Of a stretch of 64,000 nt of DNA, positions 1 to 7,774 are shown in pieces (positions within the stretch are counted from its first letter, which is position 1; every line of letters starts with the position of its first letter). This DNA comes from Novosphingobium profundi (GTDB lineage Bacteria; Pseudomonadota; Alphaproteobacteria; Sphingomonadales; Sphingomonadaceae). The notes beneath the pieces were generated by a model that saw only the letters and a list, made by a program, of their open reading frames with translations, was not told the origin of the DNA and searched no databases. A program made the translations under genes and the position numbers. Location of the stretch: the NCBI RefSeq assembly GCF_020524485.1, contig NZ_JAIVLF010000004.1, positions 124,001 through 188,000 on the forward strand, given 5' to 3'.

Positions 1-111
1 CACACCCCGCAGCACGTCGACAGCACGCATCGTGATATCGCCAAGGTTGCCAATCGGGGTTGCCACTATATAGAGGCCGGGATCTAAAGAATGTTCCATC
101 GCGGGACTCAT
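1..111 (-). CDS. rsmI: 16S rRNA 2'-O-methyltransferase RsmI, N-terminal fragment
   Basis: This is the first 33-37 codons of a gene running off the left edge. The reading contains [15 protein letters not shown], the hallmark N-terminus of RsmI, which methylates the ribose of C1402 in 16S rRNA using S-adenosylmethionine. Two in-frame starts exist, at 111 and 99; neither has a clear ribosome binding site, so the start is uncertain. The gene is divergent from an LpoA-like lipoprotein, the same arrangement as rsmI-lpoA in enterobacteria, which supports both calls. Confidence 0.85.
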   Translation of the reverse strand, partial: MSPAMEHSLDPGLYIVATPIGNLGDITMRAVDVLRGV

Positions 112-138
112 GCCCAAGCACTACGGGAGCGGCAAGCA

Positions 139-1308
139 ATGTTCGACATGCGCCTGAAAAGTTTCACCAATCGGCGCAACTTGCTCGCCGCGGCGGCAAT
201 GACCCTCGTCGCTGGCTGTACCGTCGTTCCCAAGACCACGGCGCCCGATCTTCCGCCCGAACCCGAGCCGACGCAAAGCACGCTCCCGACCGACACCGCG
301 CACCACCGCGTGGCTCTCCTGGTCCCCACCAGCGGCAACAATGCCGAAGTCGGCCAGTCGATTGCGAACGCAGCCACGATGGCCCTTCTCGACACCAACG
401 CCTCGAACCTGCGCATCACGACCTACGACACCGCGAGCGATCCCTCGGGTGCTACGCGCCGCGCCCTGTCCGATGGCAACCAGCTGATCCTGGGCCCCCT
501 CCTCTCGGACAACATCGTCTCGGTCAACAACGTCGCACGGCCAGCGGGCGTGCCGCTCATCTCGTTCTCGAACGATGAAAAGATGGCCTCGGACAATGTC
601 TTCGTCATGGGCAACCTGCCCGGCCAGTCTGTCACCCGCACTGTCGAGTACGCCCACTCCAAGGGCATCTCGGCCTTCGCCGCGCTGATCCCGCGCGGCG
701 ACTATGGCGAGCGCACCAGTTCGGCGCTCATGTCGGCGGTGCGCGCCAACGGCGGCGCCGTCATCGCCATGGAATCCTACGAACGCTCGCCCACCTCGAT
801 CCGGGCTGCAGCGGAGCGCATCCAGTCCAAGAAGGGCTATGGCGCGCTCCTCATCGCCGACAGCGGCAGTCTCTCGGCGCAGGCCGCCACAACTTTCAAG
901 TCCGGTGAAGACACCGGTTCGGTCCGCCTTCTGGGCACTGAACTGTGGGGCGGCGAAAAGCGCCTCGCCACGACCCCTGCGCTGCAGGGCGCCTGGTTCG
1001 CGACCGTTTCCGACCAGCGCTTCTCGCAGTTTGCCTCCAGCTACAAGAGCCGCTTCGGCGCACAGCCCTATCGCATCGCGACGCTGGGCTACGACGCGGT
1101 GCTCCTGACGCTGCGTGTCGCCCGCGACTGGAAGCAGGGTTCGAAGTTCCCCACCGCCAGCCTCGTTTCGGCCGACGGCTTCCTCGGCCTCGACGGACCG
1201 TTCCGCTTCAGCAAGGGCGGTGTCGTCGAACGCGCTCTGGAAGTGCGCGAAGTCAGTTCCGGTTCGGTCCGTGTCGTGAGCCCTGCCCCGACCCGCTTCG
1301 ACAAGTAA
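139..1308 (+). CDS. LpoA-like penicillin-binding protein activator, lipoprotein
   Basis: The product is a 389-residue lipoprotein with a type 1 periplasmic-binding (Leu/Ile/Val receptor-like) fold, matching the C-terminal domain of LpoA. In enterobacteria LpoA is an outer-membrane lipoprotein that activates PBP1A. The start at 139 is chosen because GGGAGC lies about 8 bases upstream; an ATG at 91 would run into rsmI. The N-terminus has basic residues, a hydrophobic stretch and the lipobox LVAGC near residue 27, followed by a Pro/Thr-rich linker. The N-terminal TPR domain of enterobacterial LpoA (about 680 residues in all) is absent, so this is the short form. The PBP partner is not known from sequence. 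Confidence 0.8.
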   Translation: MFDMRLKSFTNRRNLLAAAAMTLVAGCTVVPKTTAPDLPPEPEPTQSTLPTDTAHHRVALLVPTSGNNAEVGQSIANAATMALLDTNASNLRITTYDTASDPSGATRRALSDGNQLILGPLLSDNIVSVNNVARPAGVPLISFSNDEKMASDNVFVMGNLPGQSVTRTVEYAHSKGISAFAALIPRGDYGERTSSALMSAVRANGGAVIAMESYERSPTSIRAAAERIQSKKGYGALLIADSGSLSAQAATTFKSGEDTGSVRLLGTELWGGEKRLATTPALQGAWFATVSDQRFSQFASSYKSRFGAQPYRIATLGYDAVLLTLRVARDWKQGSKFPTASLVSADGFLGLDGPFRFSKGGVVERALEVREVSSGSVRVVSPAPTRFDK

Positions 1309-1347
1309 ACCGGCCGGTTTCGCCGCATTGCGCCACAATGGCGGAAA

Positions 1348-1365
1348 AAGCGGCGATGGCCGCTT
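1348..1365 (+). terminator. Possible hairpin terminator after the LpoA-like gene
   Basis: A 7-base-pair stem (AAGCGGC / GCCGCTT, 4-base loop) lies between the LpoA-like gene and parE. The perfect palindrome AAACCGGCCGGTTT at 1307-1320 covers the preceding stop codon. Neither has a good T-tract, so termination may be partial. Confidence 0.3.
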
Positions 1366-1399
1366 GATTGCGGAACAAAACGGGCCCTATACACCGGGC

Positions 1400-3412
1400 A
1401 TGTCCGATAACCTGTTCGAGAACATGCCCGGCGCGGGCAGCGGTGAAACCTACGATGGCTCGGCGATCGAGGTCCTGGAGGGGCTCGAGCCGGTCCGCCG
1501 GCGCCCCGGCATGTACATCGGCGGCACCGACGAACGTGCCTTGCATCACCTCGCGGCCGAAGTCCTCGACAACGCGATGGACGAAGCCGTCGCTGGCCAC
1601 GCCAACCGCATCGAGGTCACTCTCGAAGAGGAACCCGGCACCGCCGGACGGATCACCATCACCGACAACGGGCGCGGTATCCCCGTCGATGAACATCCCA
1701 AGTATCCCGGCAAGTCGGCGCTCGAGGTAATCCTTTCGACGCTGCACTCGGGCGGCAAGTTCTCGGGCAAGGCCTACGCCACCTCGGGCGGTCTGCATGG
1801 TGTGGGCATCTCGGTCGTCAACGCCCTGTCGACCAAGACCCGGGTGGAGGTCGCGCGCAACAAGGAACTCTACGCGCAAGAGTTTTCCAGGGGCCAGACG
1901 CTCGGGCCCATCCAGAAGATCGGCGCGGCGCCCAACCGGCGCGGAACCGCGGTCACCTTCACGCCTGACACCGAGATCTTCGGCGAACTGAAATTCAAGC
2001 CCGCGCGCCTCTTCAAGCTGGTGCGCTCCAAGGCGTACCTCTTCGCCGGGGTGGAGATCCGCTGGAAGTGCGCGCCCGCTCTTGCCTCGGAAGACGTGCC
2101 CGCCGAAGCCACCTTCCAGTTCCCGGGAGGCCTTGCCGATCACCTGGCCGAACAGATCAAGGGGCGCTCCTGCGTCACCGCCGAGTTCTTCTCCGGTTCA
2201 CAGGACTTCCCGGAGAACGATACGGGGCAGGAACAGGGCCGCGTCGAATGGGCAATTGCCTGGCCGCTCTATTCCGACGGTGCCTATTCCTGGTACTGCA
2301 ACACCATCCCCACGCCCGATGGCGGCACCCACGAACAGGGTCTGCGCGCCGCGCTGACCAAGGGAATCCGCGCCTTTGCCGAACTTATCGGCGAAAAGAA
2401 GAAGGCCAAGGACATCACGCCTGACGACGTGGTGACCGGGTCGGAGATCATGCTCTCGGTCTTCATTCGCGATCCCCAGTTCCAGAGCCAGACCAAGGAC
2501 CGCCTCACCAGCACCGAGGCGAGCCGCCTCGTTGAAAACGCCGTGCGCGACCACTTCGACCTGTTCCTCTCGCACAACCTCGACCGCGGCAAGGCGCTGC
2601 TCGGCGCCATTCTGGAGCGCGTGGAAGAGCGCCTGCGCCGCAAGGCCGAGCGCGAGGTCAAGCGCAAGACCGCGACCAACGCCAAGAAGGTCCGCTTGCC
2701 CGGCAAGCTGACCGACTGTTCGGGCGAAGGCGATGGCGATACGGAACTCTTCATCGTCGAAGGCGACAGCGCCGGTGGCTCGGCCAAGCAAGCGCGCGAC
2801 CGCAAGACGCAGGCCATCCTGCCCATCCGCGGCAAGATCCTCAACGTCGCTTCAGCGAGTGCTGACAAGATCCGCGCCAATCAGGAAATCGCCGACCTCA
2901 TGCTGGCCATGGGCTGCGGCGTGCGCAAGGACTGCAACCCGGACAACCTGCGCTATGACCGCATCATCATCATGACCGATGCCGACGTCGATGGCGCGCA
3001 CATCGCGACACTCCTGATGACGTTCTTCTTCCAGGAGATGCCCGAAATCGTGCGGCGCGGGCACCTCTACCTTGCCCAGCCGCCGCTCTACCGCCTGACC
3101 CATGGTTCAAAGTCGGCCTACGCGCGCGACGACGAGCACCGCGCCGAACTCGAATCCACCGTCTTCAAGGGCAAGAAGGTCGAGGTTGGCCGTTTCAAGG
3201 GCCTTGGCGAAATGAACCCCCAGCAACTGCGCGAGACGACCATGGCGCCGGCCAGCCGCTCGCTGGTGCGCATCACCCTGCCCGCCGAGTACGAGGACCG
3301 TGCCGTGGTCAAGGACCTTGTGGACCGCCTCATGGGCCGCAATCCCGAGCACCGCTTCCAGTTCATCCAGAACCGCGCAGGCGACGTCGATCGCGACCTG
3401 ATCGACGCCTAA
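1400..3412 (+). CDS. parE: DNA topoisomerase IV subunit B
   Basis: ParE is the ATPase subunit of topoisomerase IV, which with ParC decatenates daughter chromosomes. The 670-residue protein has the GHKL ATPase domain (RRRPGMYIGGTDE near residue 35, then DNAMDEA, with the catalytic Glu), the transducer domain, and a Toprim domain with EGDSAGGS near residue 453 and DADVDGAH near 527. The GyrB-type C-terminal insertion is missing and the length fits ParE rather than GyrB. The start at 1400 leaves about 20 residues before the conserved YDGSAIEVLEGLEPV; an upstream ATG at 1328 would add a non-conserved extension. Confidence 0.95.
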   Translation: MSDNLFENMPGAGSGETYDGSAIEVLEGLEPVRRRPGMYIGGTDERALHHLAAEVLDNAMDEAVAGHANRIEVTLEEEPGTAGRITITDNGRGIPVDEHPKYPGKSALEVILSTLHSGGKFSGKAYATSGGLHGVGISVVNALSTKTRVEVARNKELYAQEFSRGQTLGPIQKIGAAPNRRGTAVTFTPDTEIFGELKFKPARLFKLVRSKAYLFAGVEIRWKCAPALASEDVPAEATFQFPGGLADHLAEQIKGRSCVTAEFFSGSQDFPENDTGQEQGRVEWAIAWPLYSDGAYSWYCNTIPTPDGGTHEQGLRAALTKGIRAFAELIGEKKKAKDITPDDVVTGSEIMLSVFIRDPQFQSQTKDRLTSTEASRLVENAVRDHFDLFLSHNLDRGKALLGAILERVEERLRRKAEREVKRKTATNAKKVRLPGKLTDCSGEGDGDTELFIVEGDSAGGSAKQARDRKTQAILPIRGKILNVASASADKIRANQEIADLMLAMGCGVRKDCNPDNLRYDRIIIMTDADVDGAHIATLLMTFFFQEMPEIVRRGHLYLAQPPLYRLTHGSKSAYARDDEHRAELESTVFKGKKVEVGRFKGLGEMNPQQLRETTMAPASRSLVRITLPAEYEDRAVVKDLVDRLMGRNPEHRFQFIQNRAGDVDRDLIDA

Positions 3413-3541
3413 TTTCAAGCCTGTCGACGGCAAAGAATAGTCGAACTTCAAGGGATACTCGCGCCTTGCCCGCCTAGTCTGCAAATTTGCCACTCGGGCA
3501 AAGGGAAGCGTGCGCAAGAGGAGCTCGACAGTATCGGGAGC

Positions 3542-3561
3542 CCGAGGGCGTTGGCCCTCGG
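3542..3561 (+). terminator. Hairpin in the 302-base gap after parE
   Basis: The gap 3413-3714 contains one obvious structure: a perfect 8-base-pair stem CCGAGGGC / GCCCTCGG with loop GTTG. It is followed by a pyrimidine-rich stretch (tctccttct) rather than a clean T-run, so it is a weak candidate parE terminator. I see no convincing gene in the rest of the gap, which probably also holds the promoter of the gene at 3715. Confidence 0.4.
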
Positions 3562-3714
3562 AAGTCTCCTTCTAATTGCATTTCTCCCTTAGACTGATCT
3601 TCGTGGCTCCCTCGCGAAACATGAAAACGATTGTTAGCTCCCAGCCGAACAGGTGCGGCCCGCCTGTCGACGTGCTATGTTGACCATCCGACACCCGCTG
3701 CATCGGAGGTGTTC

Positions 3715-4527
3715 ATGGCATTCGCACGACACATTCTGGGCCTTGCTCTGGCCATCGCGGTGTCCGCTTGCAATGAAACCGCGATGGATGGGGCTACCAG
3801 CAGTTCCATGGCGAGTGACGTCCCCGAGGAAGCCTTGATGGCTCCTGCCGATCCGGGAGAGACAACCTTTTGCGACGTGGCGGGGCGGCGCCTGACACTG
3901 GAAGACTGCGCCGACCTCACCAGCGCCATGGAGCAGGCAAGGCAAGGCACCGCCGCCTTCAATGTGCCCGAGGAACTGATGCGGGATGAGACGGTGAACA
4001 TCCGGCTGTCGATCGGGTTTCCTGCAGAAACACGGCCTGATGAGCCCGAGAAGGAAATGGCCCTCCGCCCCCGAACGCCGCAGGACGAGTTGGCAGGCCA
4101 ACCCGGTACTATCGAGACCTATACCCCCATCGTCGGGCGGATCATGCGCGCCGAACTCACAGGTGATGGGTTCCACATAGAGCCGATGAACCCGGCCGAA
4201 CAAACAGTCAGCGATAGGACTGCAACGACGTGGGAGTGGGCGGTCACGCCCTTGCGGCATGGCGCGCAGGAGCTTGCCTTGCGCACCGTCGTGATGGGGG
4301 TGACGGCCGACGGCACGCGCTATGCGCTCCTGCCGACAATGCATATCGAGCAGGTCCGCATCGAACGGACGACATGGCAAGCGACGATGGATACCTTTCG
4401 CGACCTGCCCGAGGTGTTCAAGGTCCTCACCGCCGTGCTGACGGGAGCCACCGCGCTCCTTGCCGCCTTCTGGGCTTTCCGCAAGGCGCTGCGAAAGCCC
4501 AAGGACGATCCCGGAAAGAAACCCTGA
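3715..4527 (+). CDS. Unknown lipoprotein with C-terminal transmembrane helix
   Basis: Not recognised. The 270-residue product starts at 3715, where GGAGG sits five bases upstream. It begins with a short signal sequence ending in the lipobox-like VSAC (Cys near residue 18), so it may be lipidated. The middle is acidic and Pro-rich with no motif I can name. Near the C-terminus (residues about 236-256) is a hydrophobic helix, VLTAVLTGATALLAAFWAF, followed by a Lys/Arg-rich cytoplasmic-looking tail. An N-terminal lipid plus a C-terminal membrane helix would tether a periplasmic domain at both ends; if lipidation does not occur it is simply a C-terminally anchored protein. It is convergent with the NYN gene, with a 9-base gap. 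Confidence 0.6.
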   Translation: MAFARHILGLALAIAVSACNETAMDGATSSSMASDVPEEALMAPADPGETTFCDVAGRRLTLEDCADLTSAMEQARQGTAAFNVPEELMRDETVNIRLSIGFPAETRPDEPEKEMALRPRTPQDELAGQPGTIETYTPIVGRIMRAELTGDGFHIEPMNPAEQTVSDRTATTWEWAVTPLRHGAQELALRTVVMGVTADGTRYALLPTMHIEQVRIERTTWQATMDTFRDLPEVFKVLTAVLTGATALLAAFWAFRKALRKPKDDPGKKP

Positions 4528-4536
4528 CCCTGCCTA

Positions 4537-5262
4537 TCAGCGCATTCGCTTGACGAAGACGCCGTTCTCACGCTGGTCGATGGCGAACTGCGGCAGGCTC
4601 TGCACCAGTTCGGACAGGCGTGAGAAGCCGTAACTACGTGCGTCGAAGCTGGAGCGGTTGGCGGCCCTCTGCCCGACTTCAGAGAGGCTCGCAAAGCCTT
4701 CATCGTCGCGCTTGCTGGCCTTCCACGCATCGCCCAGCAATTCGACCAGAGCATCCTCGACCTGCGGCTTGGCGACTGCGACCTCCGGATCGGCGACCTT
4801 GGCATCCTTCTCGGCATTCAAGGCGCCGAGGTCGATGAAGCGCGTGCAGGCCTCCCGGAACGCCTCAGGTGTTCGGTCCGTCCCAAAGCCATAAACCGGC
4901 GTGCCGTTCTGCCGGATGCGAATGGCAAGCGGCATGAAATCGCTGTCACTGGTCATGAGCCCGAACCCGTCGACATGACCTCCATAGAGCAGGTCCATCG
5001 CATCGATGGTCATCTTCATGTCGGTGGCGTTCTTGCCCTTGGTCACATCGAATTGCTGCTGCGGTTCGAGCGCATAGCGATGGACCAACTCAGACCAGCC
5101 CTTGAGGCCGGGCTTGCTCCAGTTGCCGTAAATGCGCCGGATATTCACGGTTCCAAGATCCCCCAGGATCGTAAGAGCGCTTTCCAACGTGGAGGGCGAT
5201 GCGTTGTCGCCATCGATCAGGAGGGCGATATTGCGACTGCGGCTGTTGGGGCGATGGGCCAC
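4537..5262 (-). CDS. NYN domain protein with C-terminal OST-HTH/LOTUS domain
   Basis: A 241-residue protein. Residues about 10-150 form a NYN (PIN-like) nuclease domain: the acidic cluster LLIDGDN, ATDMKMTIDAMDLL and MTSDSDF supplies the Asp residues expected for metal-dependent RNA cleavage. Residues about 165-241 resemble the OST-HTH/LOTUS fold (LSEVGQRA, YGFSRLSELVQSLPQF), an RNA-binding module. The architecture matches the bacterial LabA/MARF1-like group, inferred to act on RNA; the target is unknown. The start is GTG at 5262 with GAGGAA upstream. It is divergent from the MoxR operon across 174 bases that must hold both promoters. Confidence 0.8.
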   Translation of the reverse strand: MAHRPNSRSRNIALLIDGDNASPSTLESALTILGDLGTVNIRRIYGNWSKPGLKGWSELVHRYALEPQQQFDVTKGKNATDMKMTIDAMDLLYGGHVDGFGLMTSDSDFMPLAIRIRQNGTPVYGFGTDRTPEAFREACTRFIDLGALNAEKDAKVADPEVAVAKPQVEDALVELLGDAWKASKRDDEGFASLSEVGQRAANRSSFDARSYGFSRLSELVQSLPQFAIDQRENGVFVKRMR

Positions 5263-5436
5263 GCGTATTCCTCGTTCGTTGGCGACCTCTTGCGAAGCCT
5301 GCTTTTCTTTTGTTCACAATACCTCGAAGCGCTTCGGGTTGCACGCTCTCCGCTCTAGGCTCCCCCTCTTGCCAAGACCTTGTGCAACGCACAAACTGCC
5401 TGCCAGAAATCCGAGCAGGGGAATTGAGGACAGGCG

Positions 5437-6282
5437 ATGCAGCGTTTTGAAGGTACGAGCAATTACGTCGCGACGGATGACCTCAAGGTCGCGGTCAATG
5501 CCGCGGTGCTCCTGCGCCGGCCCCTTCTGGTGAAAGGAGAGCCGGGTACCGGCAAAACGGTCCTGGCCGAACAGATCGCGGCGGCTCTCGATGCGCCGCT
5601 CATCACGTGGAACGTCAAGTCCACCACCAAGGCACACCAGGGCCTTTACGAGTATGACGCGGTGGCACGCCTGCGCGACGGACAACTGGGCGACGAGCGG
5701 GTCCACGACATCGCCAACTACATCCGCAAGGGCAAGCTGTGGGAGGCCTTCACCAGCGAACGCCTGCCGGTCCTCCTCATCGACGAGATCGACAAGGCCG
5801 ACATCGAATTCCCCAACGATCTCCTTGCCGAACTCGATCGCATGGCTTTCGATGTCTACGAGACGGGTGAGCACGTGGCCGCGCGGGAGCGCCCCATCGT
5901 CGTCATCACCTCGAACAACGAGAAGGACCTGCCCGACGCCTTCCTGCGCCGCTGCTTCTTCCACTACATCAAGTTTCCCGAGCGCGAGACGATGGAAGCC
6001 ATCATCGCCGTGCACTTCCCCGACATCCAGAAGACCCTCGTGCGCCGCGCGATGGAGATCTTCTACGAACTGCGCGAAGTCCCCGGCCTCAAGAAAAAGC
6101 CCTCGACCAGCGAGTTGCTCGACTGGCTCAAGCTCCTGATGAACGAGGACATGCCGCTGGAGGTCCTGCAATCACAGGACAAGGGCAAGGCGATCCCGCC
6201 CCTGCATGGCGCGCTGCTCAAGAACGAGCAGGACGTGATGCTGTTCGAAAGGCTCGCCTTCATGGCGCGGCGGGGCGAATGA
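5437..6282 (+). CDS. MoxR-family AAA+ ATPase
   Basis: A 281-residue AAA+ ATPase of the MoxR group, chaperone-like ATPases that work with VWA-domain partners to mature or insert cofactors into client proteins. Walker A GEPGTGKT is at residues 34-41, Walker B VLLIDEIDK near 112-120, and sensor residues follow at ITSNNEKDLPDAFLRRC. It is the first gene of a four-gene unit whose last gene is a CoxE-like VWA protein; its stop overlaps the next start. The family pairing is established; the client here is not known. Confidence 0.9.
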   Translation: MQRFEGTSNYVATDDLKVAVNAAVLLRRPLLVKGEPGTGKTVLAEQIAAALDAPLITWNVKSTTKAHQGLYEYDAVARLRDGQLGDERVHDIANYIRKGKLWEAFTSERLPVLLIDEIDKADIEFPNDLLAELDRMAFDVYETGEHVAARERPIVVITSNNEKDLPDAFLRRCFFHYIKFPERETMEAIIAVHFPDIQKTLVRRAMEIFYELREVPGLKKKPSTSELLDWLKLLMNEDMPLEVLQSQDKGKAIPPLHGALLKNEQDVMLFERLAFMARRGE

Positions 6283-6707
6283 GCGCGCCCTATCATGGCG
6301 CGTGCAACTGCGGTGCGGTCACGCTGACGATTGCAAGCGAGCCGCTCTGGGTGCGCCAGTGCTGGTGCCGCCAGTGCCAGAAGGCCGCAGCGGGAAATGC
6401 GACCTGCAACGGTCTCTTCCGCACGGAAGGTATGACTGTCAGCGGTGACGTCACGTGGCGTGGCTATGAGGCCGCGAGCGGGAATACCGTCGAGCAAGGC
6501 TTCTGCGCTGCCTGCGGCACCCCTGTCTTTGCGCGCAATTCCAGTCGCGGCGGGGCTCAAGTCGTCCGCCTTGGCGTGCTGGATGATGCCGCGGATCTTT
6601 CCATCAACGCCATCATCTGGACCAGCGATGCCCCCGACTGGGCCTATTTCGATCCGCAGGTGAAGCAATGGCCGGGCCAGCCGCCTGTTGCAAAGCCGGC
6701 GACATGA
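6279..6707 (+). CDS. GFA-family zinc-binding protein (CENP-V fold)
   Basis: A 142-residue protein of the glutathione-dependent formaldehyde-activating (GFA) family. The zinc-ligand pattern is present: GACNCGAV near the N-terminus, CWCRQC near residue 28, and FCAACGTPVF near residue 75. Most family members have no proven enzyme activity, so the name should not be read as function. The ATG overlaps the moxR stop by four bases and its own stop overlaps the next start, so all are probably translated together. Why a GFA protein sits between MoxR and its VWA partner is unclear. Confidence 0.85.
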   Translation: MSAPYHGACNCGAVTLTIASEPLWVRQCWCRQCQKAAAGNATCNGLFRTEGMTVSGDVTWRGYEAASGNTVEQGFCAACGTPVFARNSSRGGAQVVRLGVLDDAADLSINAIIWTSDAPDWAYFDPQVKQWPGQPPVAKPAT

Positions 6708-7774
6708 TCCGAGTCCGCCCTGTTCTGCTCGCAAGCCTCACCTTCGCGCTGGCGCCCGCGTCCGCCCATGCGGATCCCATCAAGGTCGACGTCGAGGCCG
6801 ACTGGCACCACGCCCAGACCAAATTCGTCTTCGCGCCCCAGGTATCCCGCTTCGAACGGATCGCCATGAAGGACTATGGCAATGCCGAACTGGATGTCAC
6901 GGCAGCCTATTCCGATGGCGCGACGCAAACAGAGGCCACCGTCTATCTGTTTCACGCAGGGCTTGCCGATGCCTCGGTCTGGCATGATCGCATCCTTGCA
7001 TTTATAGAAAGGGGAGAACTCGGCACCCTGGACACGAGCCAGACAAGGACGAGTACGTTCACACCGCCCAGCGGCCAGCCCTCGGCCGGAATCCGCTCCG
7101 TGGGACCACTTTCGGGCACGAGCGCCAAGTCCACAGGTATCGCGATATATCCTTTTGCCGACTGGCTTCTGGCCGTCCGCATGACCTCGCACAGCCTGGA
7201 TCCAGATGCTCTCGATGTCCGGCTGTCCACCTTCGTGGAAGAGCTTTCCGCGCCTCGCGCGCCCATTGGTGCACCCAAGGCTTATCCGATCCTCGCGTGC
7301 ACCAAGCCACTCCCGAACAAAGCCGCAAAGTTCTACAAGCCGACCATGATGGACGCGCTGCTCGGGGCCACGATCAATCTGACGAACAAGGATGAAACCT
7401 ACGACAGCGGCGCACTTCCCCCCAAGGATGCGGACTGGTGCCGCGATCCAAGTTCGACATCGGAATATGGCGTCTACCGCTCCAAGGGAACGCGCAGCAG
7501 CTACATCGTAGCCGTTGGCGATAGTGGGACTACCGCAAGTGTGGGGCGCGAGACCTTGTCCGGCGCGATCAGCGGCTCTTTGAGCCCTTCCTTTCAGATG
7601 ACGGTACGCACCGTCGATCACGCCTATGCCTTTCCGCGCTTCACGCGCCTGCCTGCCGTCAGCCAGGTGGTGGCGCAGATCTACAAGGGACAACCTATCT
7701 CCTCGGCAACACGTGGTTCCCCCGATACGACGATCACTCTGCCATCGGGCTTGAGTGATGAGGAAGCCAGCTGA
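6704..7774 (+). CDS. Unknown exported protein in the MoxR-VWA operon
   Basis: Not recognised. The 356-residue product starts at 6704 in an ATGA overlap with the GFA gene; a longer reading from 6668 would run inside that gene. It begins with a classical signal peptide (MIRVRPVLLASLTFALAPASAHA, split after about residue 23). The mature part is rich in Ser/Thr and beta-type sequence, with single cysteines near the middle (ILACTKPL, DADWCRDPSS) that could form a disulfide. It ends one base into the VWA gene start. As an exported protein inside a MoxR-VWA operon, it may be the client of that chaperone pair or an envelope partner; this is inference from context only. Confidence 0.6.
   Translation: MIRVRPVLLASLTFALAPASAHADPIKVDVEADWHHAQTKFVFAPQVSRFERIAMKDYGNAELDVTAAYSDGATQTEATVYLFHAGLADASVWHDRILAFIERGELGTLDTSQTRTSTFTPPSGQPSAGIRSVGPLSGTSAKSTGIAIYPFADWLLAVRMTSHSLDPDALDVRLSTFVEELSAPRAPIGAPKAYPILACTKPLPNKAAKFYKPTMMDALLGATINLTNKDETYDSGALPPKDADWCRDPSSTSEYGVYRSKGTRSSYIVAVGDSGTTASVGRETLSGAISGSLSPSFQMTVRTVDHAYAFPRFTRLPAVSQVVAQIYKGQPISSATRGSPDTTITLPSGLSDEEAS

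Noticed and set aside
3621..3683. A 20-codon ORF in the gap after parE, possible leader peptide.
   Set aside because: No ribosome binding site, no codon run, and no attenuator structure after it.
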